A program made the translations under genes and the position numbers. The notes under the pieces are model-generated. The model ran no database searches. It had not been told where the DNA came from and was given only the letters and a program-made list of their open reading frames with translations. From Nectonema munidae (lineage: Eukaryota; Nematomorpha; Nectonematoida; Nectonematidae), in assembly GCA_030549495.1 (NCBI GenBank), contig JAUIRK010000475.1, positions 124,001-188,000 of the forward strand: a stretch of DNA of 64,000 nucleotides. The letters are read 5' to 3'. How positions within the stretch are numbered: the first letter of the stretch is position 1; each line of letters begins with the position of its first letter. Below, in pieces: positions 36,420-47,600 of the stretch.

Positions 36420-36610
36420 TCTTGACAAACTTTCCTATTTATTTGTATCAATACACGTCTAACACAAAAAATACACACATACATTTATACAAATACATAG
36501 ATACATACATACAAAAACATACATATTACTTACTACATGCATATTGACATTAGACACCCATACACTGAAATACCTAAATCTCAAAAACAGCATTATAGCT
36601 CAGCCAGCCT
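36420..36610. repeat. Uninterrupted copy of the dispersed repeat seen at 84-165 and 1243-1345
   Basis: It carries the two halves of the repeat without the Tc1/mariner element, plus an (ACAT)-rich microsatellite between them at about 36475-36530. Confidence 0.75.
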
Positions 36611-37640
36611 TCATAATCTATTATTTCAAATATAGTCCAATGAAGCAAGAAAATACACATTTTTAGGTTTTGAAACCAAGACGTTGTAGTAAGACACAAG
36701 TACCAAAGTGTTCCAATAAGTTAATGAATGGATGATGAACTATACAGAAATCAAAGAAAAGTATATTGATGCGAATTCGCGTGAATTTGTATAAAGAATT
36801 TTTTGCACGTTGGCGGACCACCCTTGCGAATATCATGCTCATACCGGTGTGCTAAGTCTAAGATCTAATTGGTCTTTTCATCTCAATAACAACTCGCGGA
36901 AGATAAATTGTACTGCATAACAACAACTTTATTTGTTATATATTAGTTTAGAAGAATAAAATAATTAATTTATATGTATACAACTTAGAGAACTTACTCG
37001 AAGGGGCCAATTATGGGAAGAAAATTTTTTTGTTTTTAAATAAATTTTTAAATTAAAAAAAATAAAATTTATTATTAATTTAAATATATAATTTGTAGGA
37101 CGTGGGGGTAGAAGTAAACGCAATTGCAAAATATAGTTAGTTAGTTATCTTTTCTTAGAAAGTTAGTGACATAATAATTAGTATGTTCAGAGATTTCCAA
37201 AATCAAGAACTTTTATGAAGGGAGGCAATTTTGAAGAAAATTGAACCTTTTCAATATTAACCAATTTTTCTATTATTAGCTATTTGTTTAAAACTTAACA
37301 AAATTATTTATCAGTTTGTTAAATTTTATCAGGAGTAAATACTAGTGATGGTAATTAACCATGTTTTGGTTAACCAGTTAATTCATTGCCTAATACATTT
37401 TAACCGATGGTTAATTTTAGTAAAATTTTGACTCCAATAAAGATTTACATAAGAAACAAAATAGTTCGCTAAGAAAACGGAAAAATATTAAATGCAATTT
37501 CATTAGAACTTAATCACAAGTACCATAACATGAAAATAAGGTTATGCAATTTTAAAAAAAAACGTGATATAATTCCACAAGACATTGTATTACAATAGTT
37601 TTAAATGTTTTGAAAGTGTTTATATATGTAAATTTGGTAC
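36611..37640. other. Stretch without a recognised gene
   Basis: Positions 36740-36920 are more GC-balanced, with 'gcgaattcgcgtgaattt', but no frame was recognised. 'tagtgatggtaattaacc' at 37343 resembles a hAT left terminus (compare TAATGATGGG at 53141) with no partner found. Confidence 0.4.
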
Positions 37641-37769
37641 TTTTCTGTTATCCCCCCTCACCACTCTAAAAAAATGTTAAAAAAGCAGATGAAATTTTCT
37701 AAAATTGAAAGAACAGAATATTTTCACCAGAATATTTTCTATTTTCATTAGCAGTATTAGCATTAGTTT

Positions 37770-38370
37770 TTTAGAATGAATTTTTTACGATTAAGTCAAA
37801 TATGTAATGTTGAGGATTCTAGCATTTCTTTTTTCCAATCGAAAGGAATTCTTCATCAAGAACGAAAATGCCGAAATGGTCATATAATGAAACAGTTGGT
37901 TGGAAAACAAAATAGATGGCAGTGTAAAATTTCGTTCATGTAGAGAAGGAAGAGGAGTAAGAACAAATAATTGGTTCGAAAATTCTCGTTTAGCTTTTCG
38001 GAAAGCAGCATCGTTTATATACTGTTGGGCACACAACATGTCAAGTATGAAATTTTGTGAACGTGAATTAGAAATGAAGCACGAATCAGTAGTTGATTGA
38101 AACAACTATTTGAGAGAAATATGTGCCCAACATCTTCTAGCTAATCCTTGTGATTGGAGGACACAACATGACTGTAGAAACAGGTAAAAGTTTGTTCACC
38201 AAAAGAAAAAATCATGTTGGACGTATGCTTCCTCAACAATGGGTTTTTGAAGGAATCTGCAGAGAGACAAAATAAAATTTTATGTTTATTGCCCCAGACA
38301 GGCTATTACTGAAGGAAAAAAGATTTGGTCAAGTCTAATTCCGTTCAGTAAAAACAAATGTAAATTATTT
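37770..38370 (+). mobile_element. Merlin/ISXO2-like DNA transposon relic
   Basis: The plus-strand frames carry pieces of an IS1595/ISXO2-type transposase. First comes CWAHNMSSMKFCERELEM. Then NNYLREICAQHLLANPC appears, where the family has 'WY.FLR.VC'. Next is KKKSCWT or, in another frame, TKRKNHVGRMLPQQWVFEG, followed by FMFIAPDR. These correspond to the 'E.DES.F..RK...GR....QWVFGG......F...V.DR' core of Merlin elements. The usual first catalytic block IDES reads ETGKS here, so a key acid is lost, and the frames are broken. No terminal repeats were fixed. Confidence 0.75.
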
Positions 38371-39060
38371 TAAATACCAGAAAGGTTTTTAACACAAACA
38401 AAATATTATTAATACATATAATTGAAAATCAAATCAATTCATTATTTATTCATGTAAAATTACGTAATATCCATAAATTTTACTTGATACAACGCTTAAA
38501 ATGATCAAATATAAATTAATTATTAGAAAAGTGTATGAATAACTCTAAAAATAAATTTTGAAAATCAAACACACTTTCAATAGTTGATATTTGGTGTCTG
38601 TAATTGATAATAATAATCGTTAGAATAAATAAATTGAAAAAACCTGCTAATCTCACCATTATATCGATTGTCGTCTGCTTGAATCGTCTGGTTTTTAAAC
38701 TCAAATTGATTGAGATCACAAAAATAGTAATCAAATAAAATAAATAAATAAAATAATTACCGCTATAAAATTAACTTTTTGATATCATTATAATACTGAT
38801 TGAAAATTCCTAAAAGTTTTAATTTGAGAGATTTTAACACATATGGAAAAAATGAATAATGAAATAATTTTTAAAATTTCAATAAGCAAACTAGTTTCAA
38901 CTGTTGTACTAGTAAAGTGACAACATAGAAGAATTATTTATCAAATTTTGCAAGTGCAAACATTTTGACTCTTAAATCAAAAGTAATCAATTTTCGTTTG
39001 TTCATTAATACCATTAATACGATTTACTAAACAATTTGTCTTGATTTATCACTTAGTGTT
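38371..39060. other. AT-rich gap, no gene
   Basis: Only 'attgtcgtctgcttgaatcg' at 38665 recalls the MITE core; no ends were found. Confidence 0.4.
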
Positions 39061-39061
39061 G

Positions 39062-40050
39062 TTTTCTATCTCTACGTGCCCATTCGCAAAAAACGGCAGT
39101 ACTTTGTGTATCCTGTCTGCAAGCCCATTAAAATGTTAACAACCTTCAAATCACCACAGATGAACCATGACGATACTTTATTTTTTCAAGAAGAAGGTAC
39201 ATGCTTTCATAAGTTTCTTAAGATGAAAAGAATATCCCACATGAATTGGTGCGTTTTCGTTACTATATTGTGCAATAATATTGCTTTTAAGCTTGTTTTA
39301 GATGAATCAATGAACAATCGCCATTCTTCAGTAAAGTGTTCAATCCCAAGGCTTGCTATAAGTCCCTCAATGTCCGAGCAGTAGCAAAGTGGGTCATTCA
39401 TCGAAGAAGAATATAACAAGTTACTTATGTCTGTTACGAAAACGCGAAGTAGTTGTGCCAGCAAATTAAATTCTTTTAGACGGGAAGAAAGTAATTTGGA
39501 TTTGGCCTTTTGTTAAAGCCAAATCTTAGACAAGGTCAGAAAGATCCTCATTATTCACTAAATGTATATTCTTTTTAGCCTGGTAGTCATTGTCAGAATG
39601 ATTGATGGAAACCGAAGTTGAATGTTCTTGTTCTTCATCAACTGTGTATTTTTTTAGGTGGTATTTGTATTCGACAAATTATATAATTATGAGGAACTGG
39701 TTTTGAAAGTGCATCAACTTCTGGATATTTTACTTTACCGAATGACGTGTTTTATATGGAAAGCCGATAACACTAAAAAATAGCAGTCAGTAAAGTGGTT
39801 GCTTGTCTCTCGCCATATCGTTGGAACTCGGAATGGCATATGATTGTTCTTCTCCAACCTCGCAAGTTGCATGCACGCGCTAAATAAATAAATTTTGGTG
39901 CTCATGGCTTACACGTAGCAACTTTTGAATCAAAGTATAATTCATATGATTTTTTAAAAAAGGTGTAAAATTTTTGCGAGAAGACCGCAAACATAACAAA
40001 ATAAATCTGGTGAATTTATACGCCTGCTAGATGTCATAATTTTAATCTTG
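39062..40050 (-). pseudogene. Relic of a repeated, uncharacterised animal protein family
   Basis: Minus-strand frames read, in order: MTSSRRINSPDLFCYVCGLL (start near 40035), MPFRVPTIWRETSNHFTDCY, LLAQLLRVFVTDISNLLYSS, YCSDIEGLIASLGIEHFTEE, then WRLFIDSSKTSLKAILLHN. The last pieces are WFICGDLKVVNILMGLQTGY and TKYCRFLRMGT. I recall this order from many multi-copy 'uncharacterized' proteins of arthropods and cnidarians. Their signatures are 'DWRLFIDSSK.SLK.VLLHNGN' and 'D.K....LLG.Q.G.TKY.CFLC.WDSR'. The FCYVCG start may be a zinc-binding module. Multiplicity suggests a mobile element, but I know of no established function. Several stops and shifts mark this copy as dead. Confidence 0.65.
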
Positions 40051-42400
40051 AATTAAAAGAAATGATTTGTATCTAATAATGTTCAAAGAATAGATTTCAA
40101 ATATTGTAATGTCTTACTTTAGATAAAAATGTTTTCAAATAAAATAAGGCTTTTGTATTAAAGATTAAAAACATGATAAATGATATATTTTAAAATGGTT
40201 TTTTGTCAATATTTACACTACACAACGTGATGGAGTAAAATGAGTTATGAATTTGAAATCAGCATAAAAAACTACACAAAAAACAGTCAAAATCATGCAA
40301 GATGTCTATAGTTTGTTAATCAGTGGGCAGTAAAAAATGCATTTTATATTTCTATATTAAATCATTTAATTAAATGGAACTCATACGAGAAGAGAATTAA
40401 AAATGTATGAACTATAAAATAATTTTCGAAATTTTAGCCCCAACCTGCCAGGTAAACGAGGTTTTGGACCCGTTTCTCCTGTCAAAGATAAAAAACAAAC
40501 AAATTTAGAGACACTTACAGACAAAAATATTGTTTCATACACATATAGACAGAACGGTATTGATTTATACAAAATGTGGACTAGGACTGATGCTAGTATT
40601 TTTACCCATGATTACGAAACACTGTCTTATGGGTGGGAATGTAGGCTGATTTGGATTTCATACCTGGCCATGATGGTCTGTTTAGAATTTGTAGGATAAT
40701 ACATGCAGTTTTTAGAAATAACTTATAAAATCCTGAGTTTTTGTTGTTATAACAAACATTTTTACAGCGACAAGAGAGAATAAAAACTTGAACACAAGCG
40801 AATTCAGTGGAAGTTGGAAATTTGAAAGTATTTCGTCATTGCGTGAGGCTTTAAGAAAGTTAAAATCATAAAATTATGGACTGACGTTTTAAAATAGAGG
40901 CATTATTGTTTTAATTCTGAAGGGATAAACATTATTAATAACAAATATTTTAAACATCAACAACGTTTTATTTATCAATGTTTATTCGTTGTTCTAATTT
41001 TACATCAATGTTGGGAAGAGATGCAAATGGTGTTGAAACAAGGCACACGCTCGTGTAATGTTATTCTTGTTATTCGCCCCAGCTTACGCTTTCTCATTAT
41101 TAGCGAAATGTGTCCGTCAAATAAAAGTCATTTTTATTTGAGACTGAAATCTGGTTGCAGAGTGAATAAAGTGGATATGTGTGTTTTGGAATCGATTTTG
41201 TGGAGATATTCACGAAGTAGCATTGTTTTGTTGGCTCTAAGTTGTGAAAGTGCATGTCATCTTCGAACTACGGCATTTTACTGCAAGCGGTTTTTTGAAG
41301 TAATATACTGCAAAATTTTTCCATTATCAACTTTTTTCACCAATATGTAAATTTTTTTAGATTCAAATCTACAATAAAACTACAATACTTTTTATTATAG
41401 TTTACTGTTTGTAAGTAACCAGTAAATCAGTACGAAAAATTAGTGTTTAGAAAACCTTCAATATTTTATGACAAAGAAAAATATCTCGTCTTTCAAATGT
41501 GAAGATTGAATTAGGAATTTTTTTAAACCCAAAAAGCAATTACTTTTTTTAACTTGTCATTCTAACATCAATTGCTTTCTTCTTATGAAAATTTTATGAA
41601 ATTGCCTAAAATGAGGGTCTAAGTGCATATCCAGCGAGGCTTAGTAAGGTGAACTTAGTGACGGGCTCTAGTATACCAAGAAACCAAAAAGGTGGTAACC
41701 AGCCCTTCAATGTTTCACCAACAAAATAACAATAATTGATAAAATGTTAAACCCGTTCCTTCACTACTAATAAAACAAGCACACATTATAATTACAATAA
41801 ACATACTCTAAGTTAAATTGTTTGAAACGTAATAAAATTTTGGACTTACGTAAAGATTAACTCTGAAAAAAATTTTTAATAAAAAATTTAACTGGAAATT
41901 AAAAAATTTTTTTTTTATAAAATTGTAAAATTAACAAAATCTATTTGCCTTCTGAATAGAAATTCATCCTATTCCTACTTTCAAAGATGGGCGGATGCTA
42001 TGTTATGCTCTTTTGCAAGATTGGTCACATCACACAGGTACATTTCACAGTATGTGAAAGTACACTGCCACGGCTTACTAAAACCGTTTACAATCTACAA
42101 ACATGTACTGATTCTTCTTTCGTATTTATACACAGAATGTGGACTCTGAATTAGTGTTAACAACGCTATATGAGATAGACTTAAAAATGGGACTTATAAA
42201 AAAACTTTAAAATATTTCTACCTCTTTAAAAGATATAAAATTTTAGTTATACACATATTCAATTTAAGCAAAGTCGACTTAGATGGAGTTTACTGTATTT
42301 ATAACTACAAGATGATGACTATAAGAAAATTTAGTACTTTTGTACTCATCTTTTTTGTTATATTAAAAGAAAAACTTACCGAAAGTTCAGCTTCATCTTC
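40051..42400. other. 2.3-kb stretch without a recognised gene
   Basis: The 109-codon plus frame at 41021-41350 begins with ATG and is cysteine-containing (SCNVILVIRPSLRFL), but no family fits. 'acttagatggagtttactgt' at 42273 looks like an orphan pogo-type terminus. Confidence 0.4.
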
Positions 42401-42403
42401 AAC

Positions 42404-42700
42404 TTAGTTATGCTGAACACAAACTGTATAATTTCTTGGGTGAAAAAAATTGAAGACCTTCAAAATATTCTTTTCATTTGAAGCAGCCCCTATAGGCCTT
42501 GGTGGAGTAGATGTAACGTCTCTGATATTTTCAGAACGTGCTCTCGCTCGTGAAGTGGTAACCGGCACCAAATCTATATCTGATGAGCCCAAATTATCAT
42601 CATCAGATTTTGGGCCTAAAGAGTCATGTTCAGTTGTTGGCGAATCTAAACACCCTTCAAAAAGCAAGCTCGAGCTGTGTTCAGATTCAATTACTATCAA
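42404..42700 (-). CDS. Possible exon of an unrecognised gene (acidic/serine-rich, disordered)
   Basis: The 98-residue minus frame includes SSLLFEGCLDSPTTEHDSLG, then DLVPVTTSRARARSENIRDV, then TSTPPRPIGAASNEKNILKV. Composition is more balanced than in neighbouring AT-rich frames. Plausible splice sites bound it: 'aacacag' upstream of CTCGAGC, and GAAG|GTCTTC near the end. The overlapping plus frame (42450-42707) is the less likely alternative. I recognise no domain and no adjacent exon, so this may be a host exon or a transposon-borne linker. Confidence 0.3.
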   Translation of the reverse strand: MIVIESEHSSSLLFEGCLDSPTTEHDSLGPKSDDDNLGSSDIDLVPVTTSRARARSENIRDVTSTPPRPIGAASNEKNILKVFNFFHPRNYTVCVQHN

Positions 42701-42709
42701 ATTTTAAAG

Positions 42710-43590
42710 TGCTTTGACAAAACGAATTTTAAAATAAAAAGAACCAGTTGGTTATTGAGATACTATAGTTATGGAGAGAAAATTAGATTATAGAGGTACT
42801 GGATAGAGAAAATCAAAACACCGAGAAAACACAAATGAATACCCAACATATAACAAGATATTTCGTAGAAGCATCTATTGATTTTTAGCGTCTTTATGAT
42901 TTTGTAACAAAAAAGGAATAGAAGGCTTTAGAGAGCATGAATGTTATCCAGTCCTACATTTTCTCTAATCGTCCATGATATGACGAATGTAATTTGTTTT
43001 GATCTCCTTTGTTGAAATAGAAGGATTCACGCGATTCTTATAAAGATTTAAAGCGCATGAACCTAGAAGCGATTACAAATATAAACACAGGCAAGGAAGG
43101 GATGTCGTAGCTAGAACCCTCTTCTGACTTGTATATATAAAATGTGCAGCATATCATTTCCTATAAAAGTGTTTAGAGACCTCGCAACTTTTTCTTATTT
43201 ATAGTGCACACTAGGGTAATGTAATGTATACAAAAAAGTCTGTTCGAATGGAAGCTGAGCCAGGAGTATAATTTTTGGCTCATTTTTTACATCATCCTAG
43301 TACGCCTTAGTGTTTTACCGTTTGCTACATTGAAATTATTGACATTTCAAAAAAATTAGAACGTGGAGTAAATTTCCATATGTCCGTATACAACGCTATA
43401 GCTTAAAAATCCATGGTCCGGTGGTAGCGTTTGCTCAGATACGTAGATTTTTGGCGGTGAAATGTTAATAACCGTATTAGATCGTGTGTATAATTCTATA
43501 TTATTGTTTTTCTCCTTTATTTTGGCAAGTGTGATCTAAAATTGTTATCATCGTCAAATATGGTGTTTTTCACTCGCCTTTATTGTTTAG
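42710..43590. other. Stretch without a recognised gene
   Basis: Nothing was recognised; short frames only. Confidence 0.4.
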
Positions 43591-43599
43591 TAGTGTGAT

Positions 43600-44630
43600 A
43601 ATGAAGATTTAGTTGGTGTTGTTGGCTTGATGTATGTATATCAATGTGCTCTTGGTTTTTGCGTTTGCTCCATTTCGAGGCTCTCAATGCTCGAATAATA
43701 TTTTGTTTTCTTTTTTTTTTAGTGTAGTGTGTGCTTGTTGTATGTGAGCCAGCCCAGGGTCAAATAATATTTCAAGAATTGTTAGATGTTTATTTGTGTC
43801 GATCAAATATTGTTTATTGTAAGGTTGAGTATTGTATTGTTTGCTTGAGTGAATAAAGTTGACTGTGATTTGCTAGTGTTGAGTACATGTAGCTTTGAGA
43901 CATTTGTGTATGATGTTTGCATGTTGTCACCAGCTAACTTAATATTTGGCCTAGTTGATGTGATGGTAATGCCATCATCATATGTAATTAGATTGAATTG
44001 ATTATTACTAGATGTTGGAAGATCTGGCTTGTAAATGTCGAAGAACATAGCCAACAGAGAACAGCTACCTTGTATTACGCCAGAAAACTTCCTATATTGA
44101 AAATATATTGTCTATTCTATTTAAATTTGTAAACATTTTGTCTTACTGATGTCACGAACTGTTCTTTTTTCTTTATAATTATATGAATAAATCTTTCTTG
44201 TTTATAAGTTTTTTAAAAGAGTATCAATGTTGATTCTGTTAAACGCTCCTTGTTAGGTCTAGTTTGTTATGATTGTGCTATGGAACGGTTTTTTGTGATT
44301 ACATCCTTTGACAATGATGTTATGCCGTGTAGTGTCCTTTTTTGAAGCTGTCTCGATGCCTTTCTTGTGGTATGTCCGTTTGAATTAATTTCCAATAATC
44401 TTGAAATTGGAGAGAGTGGAGAAATAGGTCATATGATGTGCTTGTATTTAATCTTTGCAAGGTTTAAAGATAGGTATTATGAGTAAAATTTTCCATGTGT
44501 GGAATAACTTTTGTATTGATTGACAAGTTAAAGATACGTGTTAGTAGAGAGATAGACATGTGACTTAAGTGTTTAAGGTGTATGCTAGTTATGTTGTCAG
44601 ATCCTGGTTTTAGTGCTATGAAGTGCTGCT
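43600..44630 (-). mobile_element. LINE (Jockey-like) reverse-transcriptase relic
   Basis: Read on the minus strand from 44630, pieces of a non-LTR reverse transcriptase follow in order. They are PGSDNITSIHLKHLS, then IFNLSINTKVIPHMENFTHN, then QGSCSLLAMFFDIYKPDLP (family 'QG.VLSP.LFN.Y..DLP'), then FNLITYDDGITITSTRPN. The last holds the catalytic box, normally YADD and here YDDG, followed by KSQSTLFTQ (family 'K..VTLFT'). The polymerase box is altered and the frames are broken in several places, so it is inactive. The clade call is tentative. Confidence 0.75.
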
Positions 44631-44634
44631 AATA

Positions 44635-44752
44635 GAGTCAAACCTCGAATATCAGAATCATGAGTATCCGAATTTTTAGGTATTCGAAAAACTGATGTTC
44701 CAAAAGAAAGTTCTTGCTTATCCAGACCTGTCCGAATATTGAGGTTCTACTG
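44635..44752. mobile_element. pogo/Tigger-type MITE
   Basis: The left end is GAGTCAAACCTCGAATATCA and the right end, read inward, is CAGTAGAACCTCAATATTCG. TA flanks lie on both sides. At 118 bp it is non-coding. It sits immediately beside the LINE fragment and may have interrupted it. Confidence 0.75.
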
Positions 44753-45756
44753 TACGTTTTTTTGATGTATAGCTGTGTGCGATTAATCGTGTATTTGATA
44801 AAAGAAAATGAAACTTTGAGAGAAAGGGAGTGACTAATATCTGTAAACCTCGTGGTCCAAGCCAATTTACTTTAAGATAAGCGAATATTCGACTTCAAAT
44901 TAGGTGTGGATTTTAGCGTGTAAAACACTATCTTCATTTCGAATGAGGAAAGTATGTTCGACGCAACGGAATGTTCGCATTATCTGACAATAAGATTTTA
45001 CATTAACAGTTCTCCTTTACCGAAAGAAATATTGAAATACAAAAATTCAGTATAGAAAATATTTATTTCAGAATTTGTCGTTAAATAAAATAAACCTTAT
45101 TCTTCTTCCACCAACTTGGATAAATAAGAAAAGAAAAAGATTTGTCACATTTTACAAATTCATATAATTCAAAAAGGAAAAAGAGTCACACACCAAAAAA
45201 TTTGTTTATAAATAATGCTTTGTTTATATATAAATAGGCTAAATACATTTTTTGAAGCGTGGAATGCTTAACAAAGAAAAAATTTAAAAATTTATTGAGT
45301 CTTTTTGAAGGAAAAGAAAAAGATCGTTAGAGTCGTCCATCATGAAAATTTGAATGTGTTGGATGGATGAATGAATGAATGAGAAAAATTCCAGAACAAA
45401 GGTTTTTTGAACAATACTATTCTTTCTATAAAATAAAAAACATAGATATTAGAAATGAATGTGAAAAACGAATGAATTCTAAAATTTAGACAGCTCCTGA
45501 TTCTCTTATCTTTTGGAAAAATCTAGTCAGAGAAGTCAGAAATAGTTTGTAGTAGTAATTAATAAAGTGTAGGCATCCATCAGAGTTTGGCAATGAGCAA
45601 AGTTAAACTTGAAAAACTCTAGACATCAATAAACTTACTAAAGTTGCTTTGGTTTTCATATACATATAAATTTATGAAGACTTAATTTTAGCGAATGTTT
45701 GTTTGCCGCCATTTTGTAAATAATTGAATGTGGTAAAGTATATCTTTTTTTTGGCG
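44753..45756. other. AT-rich gap, no gene
   Basis: Two words resembling pogo termini ('gcgaatattcgacttc' at 44880 and 'ggaatgttcgcattatct' at 44968) may mark another decayed MITE. Confidence 0.35.
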
Positions 45757-45985
45757 CCAACCCTTTAAGTTAGAGTGGAACATCAGTGTCATACCAAATA
45801 AAAATCTTGAGATCTTAAGTTATTTTAAAACTCATTGAAAAAGAAAAGTAGACGATTAGTTTTCAAAAACCTGGGGTTAGTCGTTTGAGGACCAGAATGT
45901 TGAAAACTAATCTTCTGCTTTCTTTTTCAATGCAATTTTATATATCTAAAGCAGACGCAGTTCATTTTTAAGACACCGACTGGCT
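45757..45985. mobile_element. Double-length TTAA-type MITE, copy k (two cores in opposite directions)
   Basis: It starts CCAACCCTTTAAGTTAGAGT. It holds 'AAAGTAGACGATTAGTTTTC' in one half and 'GAAAACTAATCTTCTGCTTT' in the other, so the middle is an inverted repeat. The second half ends less clearly near 45985. Confidence 0.55.
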
Positions 45986-46930
45986 TTAGTGCGTAATGTT
46001 GAAAAACGCAAAATAAGAATCTTTATCAATTTAGTCTAACGTTATCTTTTTGTAACTCATAGAAAACGACTGAAAAATTTAAGATAATTAAAGAATGAAC
46101 TTTTTTTATTACAGAAACACCCTGTAAAGGATAAATCTGTTTATGAGTAGAAGGTTTTGGAAAAAAATGATACCAAAAACATTTAAAAAAACAATTTACG
46201 ATTAATTTAGTTTTTGAATGCTATTGTTTAGGCTTAGATAAGAAGGTTATAAAAAATATTTTGAAAATCTTTTTGATGACAATGTAGGAAAGAAACTAAA
46301 CTACAAATACAAACCGATAATTAAATGATGTAGAAGAAAATAGATGAAACATTTTGCGTTGAAGCATAAAGCAGAAGCGTATAAGATTCAGGACACCTTT
46401 CAATGACACTATAAAATCGGCATTCGCAAACGACCTTGAAATATGGTACATGTGATCACACTTTTAACATTAGTTATAGATTGAAAACTATCGGAAGTGT
46501 CAGTAATTTTCAACTGATGTTTCTAAAGCAATTTTACATAACTTGAATTTGGAGATTTATAACATTTGAAATAGAAAACATCATGTTGCATAATAATAAA
46601 TTTTTAAAGCCAAAGTCGCATAAATATAAATAGGTGAAGTGTCAACGGTGCAAAAAACTGTGACTCAACAACACTAAGTATCACACTTGTTCTCAAAGAG
46701 TTAAATGATAGAGTAAAATTGCCTTTTAAAATGCTTAAATTATTGAAAAAAATATAAAAAACTAAAATTTAAAAATTCTTGCTTTTTGGTAACTCAGCGT
46801 ATCCATAAGATTGTGACCACCATGGATGAATGAACGCATTACGAAGGTAATATTGATTTTTAAAATACGCTAAATCTTGATGCGTGTTTACCATTGGTAT
46901 TTATTATTGTTGAATGATCGATGCATGCAT
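45986..46930. other. AT-rich gap, no gene
   Basis: Nothing was recognised in this gap. Confidence 0.4.
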
Positions 46931-46939
46931 AAATCTTTG

Positions 46940-47600
46940 GCCGTGCATTGTTGACATTCAAAGTGTAATTGGCGCATCGCTAAAACCACTTTAAAAAAAT
47001 TGCATCTTGCGTTTATCTGCCTTTTTTAGAGAGTTGTTATCATCGGGATAGCATACAATGATGCTAGGGTTAAATGAAGCTATTTCGCTCATATTAAGGT
47101 AAAATTGCAAATTTTATACTGAATGTAAATACGTAGGCCATTTTTTGATAAACCCGCACTAAAAACTTATCTATGTGATATTCAAAATTCATTATTGATT
47201 AAACTGTTACTCCAAAAAGAATTCAAAAGGAAAAGAACACTTTTTCATTGTAGCTATAATACTTTTGAGTAACTAATGATTTGCTGACATTCAATTCATA
47301 ATTGGCAACTCGATAAAACCACTCAGGATTAGAACTTGTTTTATCTACCTTTTTACCGAATTAATCCAAGCATTAAAATAAAAGATTTCCCTCATAATAA
47401 GTTGAATGTGACGTTCAACACATTAAAATATTGCCAATTTTATACTGAATTTGAATATGGAATCTATTTTTCAATAATTATACATTAAAAAATATAACTT
47501 TAAAACTAATTTTAGCATTGAATATTATTGACTATAACTTTATTTTCAACAAGTTTAAAATTAAAAGACCACTTTTTGCTATAATAATACTTTAAAACAT
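46940..47600. repeat. Two tandem units of the ~0.33-kb repeat family
   Basis: 'attggcgcatcgctaaaacc' (about 46971) recurs as 'attggcaactcgataaaacc' (about 47300). 'atttttatactgaatgtaaat' near 47113 recurs as 'ttttatactgaatttgaata' near 47439. The offset is about 0.33 kb. The same family lies inverted at 19480-20130. Confidence 0.7.

Noticed and set aside
43803-44054. Separate small gene on the minus strand
   Set aside because: ITYDDGITIT and KSQSTLFTQ are part of the LINE reverse transcriptase, not an independent gene.
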